A stretch of 17,365 bases of DNA from assembly GCA_002418985.1 (NCBI GenBank), contig DIFE01000064.1:1-17365 (forward strand), written 5' to 3'. How positions within the stretch are numbered: position 1 is the first letter of the stretch; each line of letters begins with the position of its first letter. The DNA comes from Deltaproteobacteria bacterium UBA5756. GTDB lineage: Bacteria; Desulfobacterota; Syntrophorhabdia; Syntrophorhabdales; Syntrophorhabdaceae. Positions 6,007 to 13,731 of the stretch are shown here, in pieces. Under the pieces are notes generated by a model. That model saw nothing but the letters and a program-made list of their open reading frames with translations, was not told where the DNA came from and made no database searches. The translations under genes and the position numbers were made by a program.

Positions 6007-6831
6007 ATGAAATCGTATCGCGGAACACCGTCGATATTCGAGAAGACGGCAGGGGAGAAGAGGGCCGAACTCGAGGTTCGGAATCTTTCGCTGAGTTTCG
6101 GCGGGGTTACGGCGCTTCAGGGGGTTGATCTCGACGTCAAGACGGGGGAGCTGGTCGCCGTCATCGGCCCTAACGGCGCCGGCAAGACCAGCCTGCTCAA
6201 CACGATAACCGGTTATTATCGGGCGGGTGACGGGACCATCCGGTTCAACGGACGGGATATTACCCGGATCGCGACGCACGATGCCGTTCGCCTTGGTATA
6301 GGCCGGACTTTTCAGAATATCGAGCTCTTCCCCGGGATGACCGTGCTCTCTAATCTCATGCTTGCGCGGCACCTCCACTGCCGCTATCGGTTCGACTCGG
6401 CCTGTTGTTTTACCCGGGCGGCGAGAGACGAGGAGGTCCGGCATCGCCACATCCTCGAAGAAATAATAGATTTTCTCGAGATTCAGCCGATCAGGAAGAC
6501 CCTTGTCGGCTCTCTTCCCTACGGGATGAGGAAGCGCGTGGAACTCGGACGAGCGGTCGCGCTTGAGCCGAGCCTGTTGGTTCTTGACGAACCCTTTGCC
6601 GGGATGAACATGGAGGAAAAGGAGGATATGACCCGGTTTCTCATCGAAATGAACGAGGGATGGGGCCAGACGATGATCTTGGTAGAGCACGATATGTCGA
6701 TTGTCATGAGCATATCTCGACGGGTGGTCGTCTTGAATTTCGGCGAGAAGCTCGCGGAAGGTTCGCCTGAAGAAATTCAAAACCATCCTGAGGTCATCAA
6801 GGCGTATCTGGGAGAGGATGTCGATGTGTGA
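6007..6831 (+). CDS. livG: Liv-type ABC importer ATPase, LivG
   Basis: A 274-residue ATPase that powers import at the inner face of the membrane. Visible motifs are Walker A GPNGAGKT (54-61), the Q-loop TFQN (Gln103), the degenerate signature LPYGMRKRVEL (170-180) typical of LivG, Walker B LVLDEP with catalytic Glu195, and the switch His228 in LVEHD. It carries about 20 extra residues ahead of the usual LivG start (AELEVRNLSLSFGG). GAGG lies 9 bases before ATG 6007. Its 3' end overlaps the acyl-CoA synthetase start, so the two are probably translationally coupled. Confidence 0.94.
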   Translation: MKSYRGTPSIFEKTAGEKRAELEVRNLSLSFGGVTALQGVDLDVKTGELVAVIGPNGAGKTSLLNTITGYYRAGDGTIRFNGRDITRIATHDAVRLGIGRTFQNIELFPGMTVLSNLMLARHLHCRYRFDSACCFTRAARDEEVRHRHILEEIIDFLEIQPIRKTLVGSLPYGMRKRVELGRAVALEPSLLVLDEPFAGMNMEEKEDMTRFLIEMNEGWGQTMILVEHDMSIVMSISRRVVVLNFGEKLAEGSPEEIQNHPEVIKAYLGEDVDV

Positions 6832-8764
6832 CGGGGTGAAGGCGCCGCCCGGCCTTGATAGAGGAATGATTGCAAGGTTGACCTTGCCGCAGCTGCTCCA
6901 TGTGCAGGCCGAACGCCTGGGGAAGAAAGGCGTCGCCCTTCGCGAAAAGGCTTACGGTATATGGCAACCGTATACCTGGCACGACTATGCCGAATACGTA
7001 AAGAATACCGCCCTTGGGTTGATCGCCGTCGGTCTGAAGCGCGGTGACCGAATCGGCATCATAACGAACAACCACGTAGAGTGGCTGTTCAGCGAATTCG
7101 GCGGTCAAGCGGCAGGGGCTGTTACACTTAACCTATTCACGACAGCCGTCGCGGAGGAATTGGTTCACTCCCTGAACCGGGTCAGCGCAACCTATGTCAT
7201 CGTACAGGACCAGGAGCAGGCGGATAAGATATTAGATTCCCGGAAGAAACTGTCCCATGTTCGTCGGGTCATCTACATCGACCCCACGGGGATGCGCTCT
7301 TACAGGAGCGACCCGTGGCTCCTGAGTTTCCGCGAGCTTCTTGAAATCGGTCGCGCCTACGACTCGGAAAACGGAGGTCGTTTCGTCGAAGAACTCAGCA
7401 AGGGCCGCTCGCAGGAAGTGGCAGTCATGATCCAGACATCGGGAACGACGGGCATTCCGAAAATAGCCATGCTCTCTCATAGGAACTTCACGGCCATAGC
7501 CGAGAAATGGCTTGAGGCCGAGCCGTTTTCGGTAGGGGCGAGATGGATATCCATAACCCCGCCTGCATGGATCGTGGACCAGATGTGGGGTGTCGGCGTC
7601 GCCCTTCTCGGAGGGTTGACGATGAACTTTCCCGAAACTCCGGAGACGGTGGCCGAGGATTTCAGGGAGATCGGCCCGGATGTCATAATCACGTCGTCGA
7701 GGTTCTGGGAAGACTTGGCGTCGAAGATACGGGTGAAGATGGCCGACGCCGGCTGGATGAAGCGGATGTTTTTTACCGCCGCTTCACGCATCGGCGGTGA
7801 GATCGTCGAGATGAAGACGCGAAGGAAGTCCGTTCCGTTCTATTTGCGGCTCTTGAACCGGCTGGCCTCCGTCATGGTCTTCCGGCCCCTGCTCGACAGG
7901 GTCGGGTGCTCGCTGTTTAAAAGCGCGTTCACGGGCGGTCACCCAATCAGTCCCGAGGTTATAGGTTTTTTCCGGGCGGCTGGTCTAAATCTCAAGCAAT
8001 GCTACGGTTTGACGGAAGCTGGGGGAATATTCCAGGTGCAGCCGGACGGCGAGGTCCGTCTCGAAACGGTCGGCAAACCTCTCCCGGGAATCGAGGTGCG
8101 GCTCTCTGAGGAGCAGGAGGTTCTTGTGAGGAGCGAATCGAATTTTGTGGGATATTACGACGACTACAAATCGAGTTCGGAATCCTTTCTCGACGGCTGG
8201 TTGAAGACCGGGGACGCCGGATACATAGACGCCGACGGTCATCTTCTGATCATCGGCCGGAAAGAGGAGATCATACGCAACAAAGAAGGAGAGGCCTTTT
8301 CGCCTGACTTTATCGAGACGAGGTTGAAATTCAGCCCCTACATAAAGGAGGCGGTGGTCTTCGGCGAAGGTAGGCCTTTCATCGCGGCGCTTCTCAACAT
8401 CGACATGGGGAACGTCGGTAACTGGGCGGAAGAGCGCATGATTCCCTATACGACTTACAGCGACCTGTCGCAGCAGGAAGCCGTTCAGGAATTGATAAAA
8501 GCGGAAGTTGAAAAAGTAAACAGGCAGCTTCCGGACTTCATGAAGGTCAGAAAATTCATCCTTCTCTACAAACTCCTGGACGCGGACGACGATGAACTGA
8601 CGAGGACGGGCAAGGTGCGCAGACGTTTCGTCTACGGCCTTTACATAAAACTCATAGAAGCGATGTACGGCAAGGAAAGAGAAGTCGACGTCAAAAGTAG
8701 GATTCGCTATCGCGACGGCCAGGTCGGCAGCATCGATGCACGTATCCGAATCATCGAGATGTAG
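6824..8764 (+). CDS. AMP-forming long-chain-type acyl-CoA synthetase (CoA ligase)
   Basis: This 646-residue adenylate-forming enzyme activates a carboxylic acid with ATP and then CoA, giving acyl-CoA, AMP and PPi. Its phosphate-binding loop is TSGTTGIPKIAMLSH (from residue 205), where Ile replaces the usual Gly after the Lys. YGLTE is at 394-398, the hinge region reads WLKTGDAGYIDADGHLLIIG, and the catalytic C-terminal Lys is near 597 in TRTGKVRR. Length and motif style resemble the COG1022 long-chain (FadD15-like) group, but aromatic or branched substrates are possible. ATG 6824 is chosen because AGAGG sits 6 bases upstream; ATG 6818 in the same frame would adjoin it. It overlaps livG by 8 bases and is the non-transport member of the importer operon. 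Confidence 0.92.
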   Translation: MCDGVKAPPGLDRGMIARLTLPQLLHVQAERLGKKGVALREKAYGIWQPYTWHDYAEYVKNTALGLIAVGLKRGDRIGIITNNHVEWLFSEFGGQAAGAVTLNLFTTAVAEELVHSLNRVSATYVIVQDQEQADKILDSRKKLSHVRRVIYIDPTGMRSYRSDPWLLSFRELLEIGRAYDSENGGRFVEELSKGRSQEVAVMIQTSGTTGIPKIAMLSHRNFTAIAEKWLEAEPFSVGARWISITPPAWIVDQMWGVGVALLGGLTMNFPETPETVAEDFREIGPDVIITSSRFWEDLASKIRVKMADAGWMKRMFFTAASRIGGEIVEMKTRRKSVPFYLRLLNRLASVMVFRPLLDRVGCSLFKSAFTGGHPISPEVIGFFRAAGLNLKQCYGLTEAGGIFQVQPDGEVRLETVGKPLPGIEVRLSEEQEVLVRSESNFVGYYDDYKSSSESFLDGWLKTGDAGYIDADGHLLIIGRKEEIIRNKEGEAFSPDFIETRLKFSPYIKEAVVFGEGRPFIAALLNIDMGNVGNWAEERMIPYTTYSDLSQQEAVQELIKAEVEKVNRQLPDFMKVRKFILLYKLLDADDDELTRTGKVRRRFVYGLYIKLIEAMYGKEREVDVKSRIRYRDGQVGSIDARIRIIEM

Positions 8765-8807
8765 CTCTCAGGCGTTCGGGGACTCAGGATAAACGGAGGG
8801 GGACTGA

Positions 8808-9686
8808 ATGGAATTTTTTCTACAATTGATGGTGAACGGCGTCTGTATCGGGCTCATCTACGGCATCTCCGCGATGGGTTTCGTTATGATATTCAAGGCG
8901 TCGAGCGTGATCAACTTCGCCCACGGTGAGCTATTGGCGGCCGGCGCCTTCTTTTTCTTTACGCTCACGGCCTGGGGGGGGTTGCCCGTGTACGCGGCTT
9001 TTATTCTGACGCTGGCGGCTTCCTTCATCCTGGGTTTCATCGTGGAGCGGTTGTTTCTCCGTCCGCTCATAGGAGAACCTCTGATCGAGGTCATCATGTT
9101 GACGATCGGCCTTTCGTCTATGTTCAAGGGTATGATGCTTCTTCTCTGGGGTGGGAATCTCTATACCTTCCCCGACTTTCTGCCGGAGAGCCTATCCCTC
9201 CGGTTTGGAGCCATCACGATCCCCCCCGTCTATACGGGTGCCCTCATCATCGGGGCGTTTTTCCTTGCTCTTTTCGGCCTTTTTTTCAAGTATTCTTCCC
9301 AGGGTATCTTTATGAGGTCCGTGGCGGACAACCAAACGGCCGCGTTGTCCCTGGGCGTCCATGTGAAACGTGTCTTCGCCCTTTCCTGGGGTATCGCCGC
9401 GTTGGTCGCGGCGATAAGCGGAATCGTATTGGGGATCATAAACGGGATCAACGTCCATGAGTTGAGTTCGATAGGGCTCAAGGTCTTCCCGGTCGTGATA
9501 CTGGGAGGTCTCGATTCGATAACCGGTGCCGTGATAGGCGGGATTCTCATCGGTCTTTTGGAGACGTTCACCGGAGGTTATCTGTCCACGTCACTCAAGG
9601 ATGTGATTCCCTTTATCGTGCTCGTCATCGTCCTGCTGATCAAGCCTTACGGTCTTTTCGGACTTGTTGAAATCGAAAGGGTCTGA
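8808..9686 (+). CDS. livH: Liv-type ABC importer permease, LivH
   Basis: A 292-residue multi-helix membrane protein forming half of the translocation channel. It starts MEFFLQLMVNGVCIGLIYGI and contains VINFAHGELLAAGAFF near residue 34, a hallmark of LivH. Later conserved segments are FMRSVADNQTAALSLGV and VILGGLDSITGAVIGG, which include the loop that contacts the ATPases. A very good Shine-Dalgarno, GGAGGGGG, lies 5 bases before ATG 8808. It follows the acyl-CoA synthetase by 43 bases and precedes livM by 3. Confidence 0.95.
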   Translation: MEFFLQLMVNGVCIGLIYGISAMGFVMIFKASSVINFAHGELLAAGAFFFFTLTAWGGLPVYAAFILTLAASFILGFIVERLFLRPLIGEPLIEVIMLTIGLSSMFKGMMLLLWGGNLYTFPDFLPESLSLRFGAITIPPVYTGALIIGAFFLALFGLFFKYSSQGIFMRSVADNQTAALSLGVHVKRVFALSWGIAALVAAISGIVLGIINGINVHELSSIGLKVFPVVILGGLDSITGAVIGGILIGLLETFTGGYLSTSLKDVIPFIVLVIVLLIKPYGLFGLVEIERV

Positions 9687-9689
9687 GAG

Positions 9690-10760
9690 ATGAGAAGGCC
9701 GACCTTTCATCCCTGCGGGAATTTCAAGGAGCGGTACGAAGAGGAGCTCAAGGTATTCTCGACCGATTTCGGCCGATTATGGTCGGCCGTCGGGGTCGCA
9801 ATCCTGTTTGCGGTAGTACCGTTCGTGAGCGGACCGTATACGCTCTACATTTTGAACATGGTCGGGATAGCCTCCATCGCCGCCGTCGGGTTGAACATCC
9901 TGATCGGGTTCACCGGCCAGATTTCGCTGGGTCACGGTGCATTCCTCGGTGTCGGGGCTTATTCGGCGGCAATCCTGTCGACGAACCTCAACATGCCTTG
10001 CTGGATTTCCGTACCGTCCGCGGCCTTGATTACCGCCATCGTCGGCATGATTTTCGGGGTACCGTCGGTCCGACTCAAAGGGCTTTATCTCACCATAGCG
10101 ACACTCGCCGGTCAGTTCATCATCGAGTATCTCCTGGTCCACTGGGAAGGCCTTACAAGGGGTACTATGGGCATCACGCTGCCTCCGGCCAGTCTTCTGG
10201 GAATCGACGTCGCGGGCGACCGCAATTTCTTCTTTCTGATCTATGTTTCACTCGGCTTGACTGTCTGGACGGCCGTCAACCTCATCCGTACGAAGTTCGG
10301 AAGGGCTTTCATCGCCATCCGCGACAACGACAGGGCTGCGGAGGGCATGGGCATCCCCGTATTCCGGTATAAATTGCTTTCCTTTGCCGTCAGCTCATTC
10401 TACGCCGGTTTTGCCGGAGGGCTCTGGGCCTATTACATGGTAAGCGTAACGAGTGAACCGTTCAACTTGCTGCTGTCGGTGGAATACATCGCCATGGTGA
10501 TAATAGGCGGCCTGGGCAGCATAGCCGGGTCTATCTACGGGGCGGTGTTCATAACGTTACTGAACGAGGGTCTGAGGTTGGGAACGGACCTCCTGATGAA
10601 CATGAACCTCTTCCCGGAGGTCGGGTTGAACATAGCGCCGATCCGCGAGCTGGTTTTCGGCCTCGCCATCATCCTCTTTGTCCTCTTCGAACCCAAAGGG
10701 ATTGCCGAGGTCTGGAGGATTATACGGTCCAGTTTCCGGTTGTGGCCTTTTTCGTACTGA
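9690..10760 (+). CDS. livM: Liv-type ABC importer permease, LivM
   Basis: The second permease half, 356 residues, pairs with LivH. A soluble N-terminus of about 30 residues precedes the first membrane helix. The conserved block GLNILIGFTGQISLGHGAFLGVGAY is near residues 68-92, and AIRDNDRAAEGMGIPV followed by YKLLSFAVSSFYAGFAGGLW forms the typical ATPase-contact region. IIGGLGSIAGSIYGA and a C-terminal LFEPKGIAE also match the family. The ATG at 9690 has AAAGGG 8 bases upstream and begins 3 bases after the livH stop, so translation is probably coupled. Confidence 0.95.
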   Translation: MRRPTFHPCGNFKERYEEELKVFSTDFGRLWSAVGVAILFAVVPFVSGPYTLYILNMVGIASIAAVGLNILIGFTGQISLGHGAFLGVGAYSAAILSTNLNMPCWISVPSAALITAIVGMIFGVPSVRLKGLYLTIATLAGQFIIEYLLVHWEGLTRGTMGITLPPASLLGIDVAGDRNFFFLIYVSLGLTVWTAVNLIRTKFGRAFIAIRDNDRAAEGMGIPVFRYKLLSFAVSSFYAGFAGGLWAYYMVSVTSEPFNLLLSVEYIAMVIIGGLGSIAGSIYGAVFITLLNEGLRLGTDLLMNMNLFPEVGLNIAPIRELVFGLAIILFVLFEPKGIAEVWRIIRSSFRLWPFSY

Positions 10761-10779
10761 CAACTGACAGGCTTTAACT

Positions 10780-11571
10780 ATGTTGCTTGAGATAAACAAT
10801 ATCAGTGTCGTCTATGCAGACGTACTCCAGGTGTTGAAGGGCGTTTCGTTGAGTGTCGAAGAAGGCAGGGTCGTTTCGCTGCTCGGGAGCAACGGCGCCG
10901 GCAAAACGACCACCCTAAAGGCCGTTTCGGGGCTTCTAAAACCAGAGAACGGAAAGGTGACCGACGGCACCATCGTCTATGACGGATGTCCTATACATAA
11001 CCTGTCGCCCGAGGAAATCACCCGGAAGGGTATCATCCAAGTCCTCGAAGGACGCCAGCCGTTCAAGTATCTCACTGTCGAAGAAAACCTACGCGTGGGC
11101 ACGGCAACCCGGTGGACGCAGCCCTATCAGGAGGACCTGGAGTTGGTCTACCGGTATTTCCCCGTATTGTTGAAAAGGCGCAAAAGCCTTGCGGGCTACT
11201 GCAGCGGGGGGGAGTTGCAGATGCTCGTCATGGGTCGGGCACTGATGGCCCGGCCAAGGCTTCTGCTTCTCGACGAGCCTTCCCTCGGGTTGGCGCCGCT
11301 CGTCGTCAGGGAGATTTTTCAGATCATCGAGAGGATAAACGAAGAGCAGGGCACCACCATTGTACTTGTCGAGCAGAATTCTAAGATGGCTCTCCAGATA
11401 GCCCATTACGGATACGTCATGGAAAACGGCAAGATCGTCATGGAAGGCACCGCCGAGGACCTTAGGAAAAACCCGGATATAAAGGAGTTCTACCTGGGTA
11501 TGGGGTCTGCGGAAACTATCAGGTCTTACCGAAATGTAAAGTCTTACCGGCGGCGTAAAAGGTGGTTGTAA
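10780..11571 (+). CDS. livF: Liv-type ABC importer ATPase, LivF
   Basis: The second ATPase of the importer, 263 residues. Walker A is GSNGAGKT (36-43), the signature YCSGGELQ is at 140-147, Walker B LLLLDEP at 161-167 carries catalytic Glu166, and LVEQN is at 196-200, where Gln replaces the usual switch His as in other LivF proteins. It is about 25 residues longer than a typical LivF. The extra C-terminus is very basic and partly repetitive (RSYRNVKSYRRRKRWL). The Shine-Dalgarno is weak (ACAGG). It is the last gene of the operon and converges on recJ with only 16 bases between the stop codons. No clear terminator is seen; the 6-bp inverted repeat at 11551-11579 lacks a T tract. Confidence 0.94.
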   Translation: MLLEINNISVVYADVLQVLKGVSLSVEEGRVVSLLGSNGAGKTTTLKAVSGLLKPENGKVTDGTIVYDGCPIHNLSPEEITRKGIIQVLEGRQPFKYLTVEENLRVGTATRWTQPYQEDLELVYRYFPVLLKRRKSLAGYCSGGELQMLVMGRALMARPRLLLLDEPSLGLAPLVVREIFQIIERINEEQGTTIVLVEQNSKMALQIAHYGYVMENGKIVMEGTAEDLRKNPDIKEFYLGMGSAETIRSYRNVKSYRRRKRWL

Positions 11572-11587
11572 GCACGCCGTTAAACCT

Positions 11588-13354
11588 TCAAACTGAAAGT
11601 GCCAGGTCTTTCACTTTAAGCCTGATGGATTCCGTCCCATTCCACCGGTTTAGTTGCGGCGTGAATGCGATGTCGAGGCGGGATGCGGGCAAGAAATTGA
11701 GGTACTGCCCTTTCCTGAACCAGATGGAGTTGCGGGAGGCGGCTTCGCTCTTGATCAGCATTCTGAGGTGATTGTTTCCCACTACCGAAGGCGACGACAC
11801 GGAGACGTTTTTCGTACAGAGAACGGGTTCGGGGTTGCTGTGGCCGAATGGGGCGAGTAATTCAAGGTCGGCGATCAACTTGAATGTGATATCCCGGAGC
11901 TCACACCAGGAGTCTATCTTCAACTGTGGCACGAACGCCGACGGGTCGATTTCGGCAAGAACGGTTCGGTCGAACATCTCGGCAAAACGTGCGATGTCCT
12001 TTTCCCTCAAAGAGACACCCGCTGCGAACCGATGGCCGCCGTGGCTTAGGAGAAGAGGGCTGCAGGATGTCAGACCCTGGTGTATGTTGAACGTCGGTAT
12101 GCTCCGGCCCGATCCCTTGCCGATGCCGTCTTTGACACTGATCAAAATGACCGGCCTGTAGTAGAGGTCCGTCAACTTGGAAGCGACGATACCCAGGACG
12201 CCGGGATGCCATGTGTTGGATGAAAGCACGATGGCGCCGATTTTTTTTAGGTCGAGGACGCAGTCAACGTACTCGACGATCTCCCTCAAGGTCGATTGCT
12301 CCAATTCCTGCCGTAATTTATTGAATTCATCGAGTTTTTTTGCGAGAGCGAGAGCCTCATCCCTGTCTTCGGTCAAGAGCAACCGCACGGCGTAGCCGGC
12401 GGAGGCAACGCGTCCGGCAGCGTTCAGCCTCGGGATTATCGAGAAAGAGAGTGCAGTGGAATCTACCGGGCTTTCACCGAGACCGCATATTTCTCTGAGG
12501 GCCTTGAGGCCGACCCTTTTCCCACTGTTGATGAGTTCAACGCCGACCTTTGAAAAAATCCTGTTTTCATCGACGAGCGGGCAGATATCTCCGACCGTCC
12601 CGATGGCGACAAGGTCCAGGTATTCTTTTAGGTTTGGGTATGTCTTGTTTTTCCAGAACCCGGTGTCTTTCAGCCTGGCCCGTAAGGCGATGAGAAAATT
12701 GAAAACGATGCCGACGCCGGCTAACTGCTTGAAAGGAAAAGGGCAGTCGCCTCTGTTTGTGTTGATCACCGCTACTGCCTTCGGGAGGAATCCGGCTACT
12801 TCATGGTGGTCCAAGACGACGGTTTCCAGGCCGATAGAAGAAGCGAAGCTGATTTCTTCATGGTTGGCTATGCCGCAATCCACAGTGATGAGCAAGCCAG
12901 CCCCGTCGGCCCGAATCTTTTCAACAGCCCCTTTTGTGAGGCCGTAGCCTTCTTTAATCCTGTCGGGAACATAGTAGCTTACGAGCGCCCCGAGGTCGCG
13001 CAAAAACTTGTAAAGAATGACGAGGGAAGTGATCCCGTCGGCATCGTAATCACCGAAGATGACTATTTTTTTCTTTGAATGGAGGGAACTGATGACGTGG
13101 TCGACCCCTACCTTCATATCCTTCATGAGGAAAGGGTTGTGGAGGTCTATCAACCGTGGGAACAGATGCTTCGAGGCACTTTCCGGGTCCTGGAAAGACC
13201 GGCAGGCAAGCACGCGGCCGACAACGGGATGAAGTCCCAGTTCAGCCGACAGGACCACCGAAATCTTGTCGTCGACGTCCGTGTGTTCCCATCGAGTTGT
13301 CGGCAGGGGTTTTATGTTGTCACCTATCACCTGATTCGCTTTCGAAAAAGCCAC
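11588..13354 (-). CDS. recJ: Single-stranded-DNA-specific 5'-3' exonuclease RecJ
   Basis: This 588-residue DHH-family nuclease degrades single-stranded DNA from the 5' end in recombination and mismatch repair. Metal-binding motifs are visible in order: DYDADG (102-107), VDCG (158-161), LDHHE (181-185) and GDICPL (255-260). The DHHA1 region has SGRS (415-418) and HGGHRFAAG (from 438), and an OB-like C-terminal part follows. The length is normal for the family. The first usable start is GTG at 13354, with no convincing Shine-Dalgarno. The frame stays open for 24 codons upstream (to a stop at 13427) without another start, so the N-terminus is uncertain. A second GTG at 13330 is possible. It follows rpmB on the same strand by 86 bases. 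Confidence 0.93.
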   Translation of the reverse strand: MAFSKANQVIGDNIKPLPTTRWEHTDVDDKISVVLSAELGLHPVVGRVLACRSFQDPESASKHLFPRLIDLHNPFLMKDMKVGVDHVISSLHSKKKIVIFGDYDADGITSLVILYKFLRDLGALVSYYVPDRIKEGYGLTKGAVEKIRADGAGLLITVDCGIANHEEISFASSIGLETVVLDHHEVAGFLPKAVAVINTNRGDCPFPFKQLAGVGIVFNFLIALRARLKDTGFWKNKTYPNLKEYLDLVAIGTVGDICPLVDENRIFSKVGVELINSGKRVGLKALREICGLGESPVDSTALSFSIIPRLNAAGRVASAGYAVRLLLTEDRDEALALAKKLDEFNKLRQELEQSTLREIVEYVDCVLDLKKIGAIVLSSNTWHPGVLGIVASKLTDLYYRPVILISVKDGIGKGSGRSIPTFNIHQGLTSCSPLLLSHGGHRFAAGVSLREKDIARFAEMFDRTVLAEIDPSAFVPQLKIDSWCELRDITFKLIADLELLAPFGHSNPEPVLCTKNVSVSSPSVVGNNHLRMLIKSEAASRNSIWFRKGQYLNFLPASRLDIAFTPQLNRWNGTESIRLKVKDLALSV

Positions 13355-13420
13355 TCGTGTGGGTCGGACGTAGCGAGAACCGATGACGGTTACGACCGCT
13401 CGCTCACATAACGGTCCTCT

Positions 13421-13441
13421 GCAGTGTCATGACGACACTGC
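13421..13441 (-). other. Perfect hairpin between rpmB and recJ
   Basis: The perfect 8-bp arms GCAGTGTC (13421-13428) and GACACTGC (13434-13441) surround a 5-base loop. The repeat overlaps the first base of the rpmB stop codon as written on the plus strand. No U tract follows it on the minus strand, so it is not a standard terminator. It may stabilise the end of the rpmB message, mark a processing site or reduce read-through into recJ. Confidence 0.5.
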
Positions 13442-13638
13442 TACACCGCTTTCTTGTGCGAACCGGAGCGAAGGCAGCCGGCGCAGATTTTCATGCTCTT
13501 CCGTTTGCCGGTTTTCGGGTCGGTTACCTTCGTCTTGTGCAGGTTGGGGTACCAGACCTTTTTCGTTTTGTTGTTTGCGTGGCTTACATTGTGACCGACC
13601 ACAGGGCCTTTGCCGCATATCTCGCAGACTCGTGACAA
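13441..13638 (-). CDS. rpmB: 50S ribosomal protein L28, zinc-binding form
   Basis: This 65-residue basic protein is a structural part of the large ribosomal subunit. It begins MSRVCEICGKGPVVGHNVSH, the standard L28 start, and contains TDPKTGKRKSMKICAGCLRSG. Two CxxC pairs (Cys5/Cys8 and Cys52/Cys55) indicate the zinc-containing form of the protein. The start codon is TTG at 13638, supported by GGAGG 9 bases upstream. It lies 93 bases after the pfkA stop. No terminator was seen between them, and the only promoter-like sequences in the gap are weak. Confidence 0.96.
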   Translation of the reverse strand: MSRVCEICGKGPVVGHNVSHANNKTKKVWYPNLHKTKVTDPKTGKRKSMKICAGCLRSGSHKKAV

Positions 13639-13731
13639 TGTCTTTTACCTCCGTGACAGAAAAGTTACTTATGTTTGCAGCGGTATACCTAACCAATATC
13701 AAGTTGAATTTCAAGTATTTTTTGTTCCGCC

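Noticed and set aside
11551..11579. Terminator between livF and recJ
   Set aside because: The 6-bp stem CGGCGT/ACGCCG has a 17-base loop and no T tract on either strand.
13639..13731. Promoter of rpmB in the gap after pfkA
   Set aside because: TTGAAA and TTGATA occur on the minus strand, but no acceptable -10 box stands at 16-18 bases, so no promoter was called.
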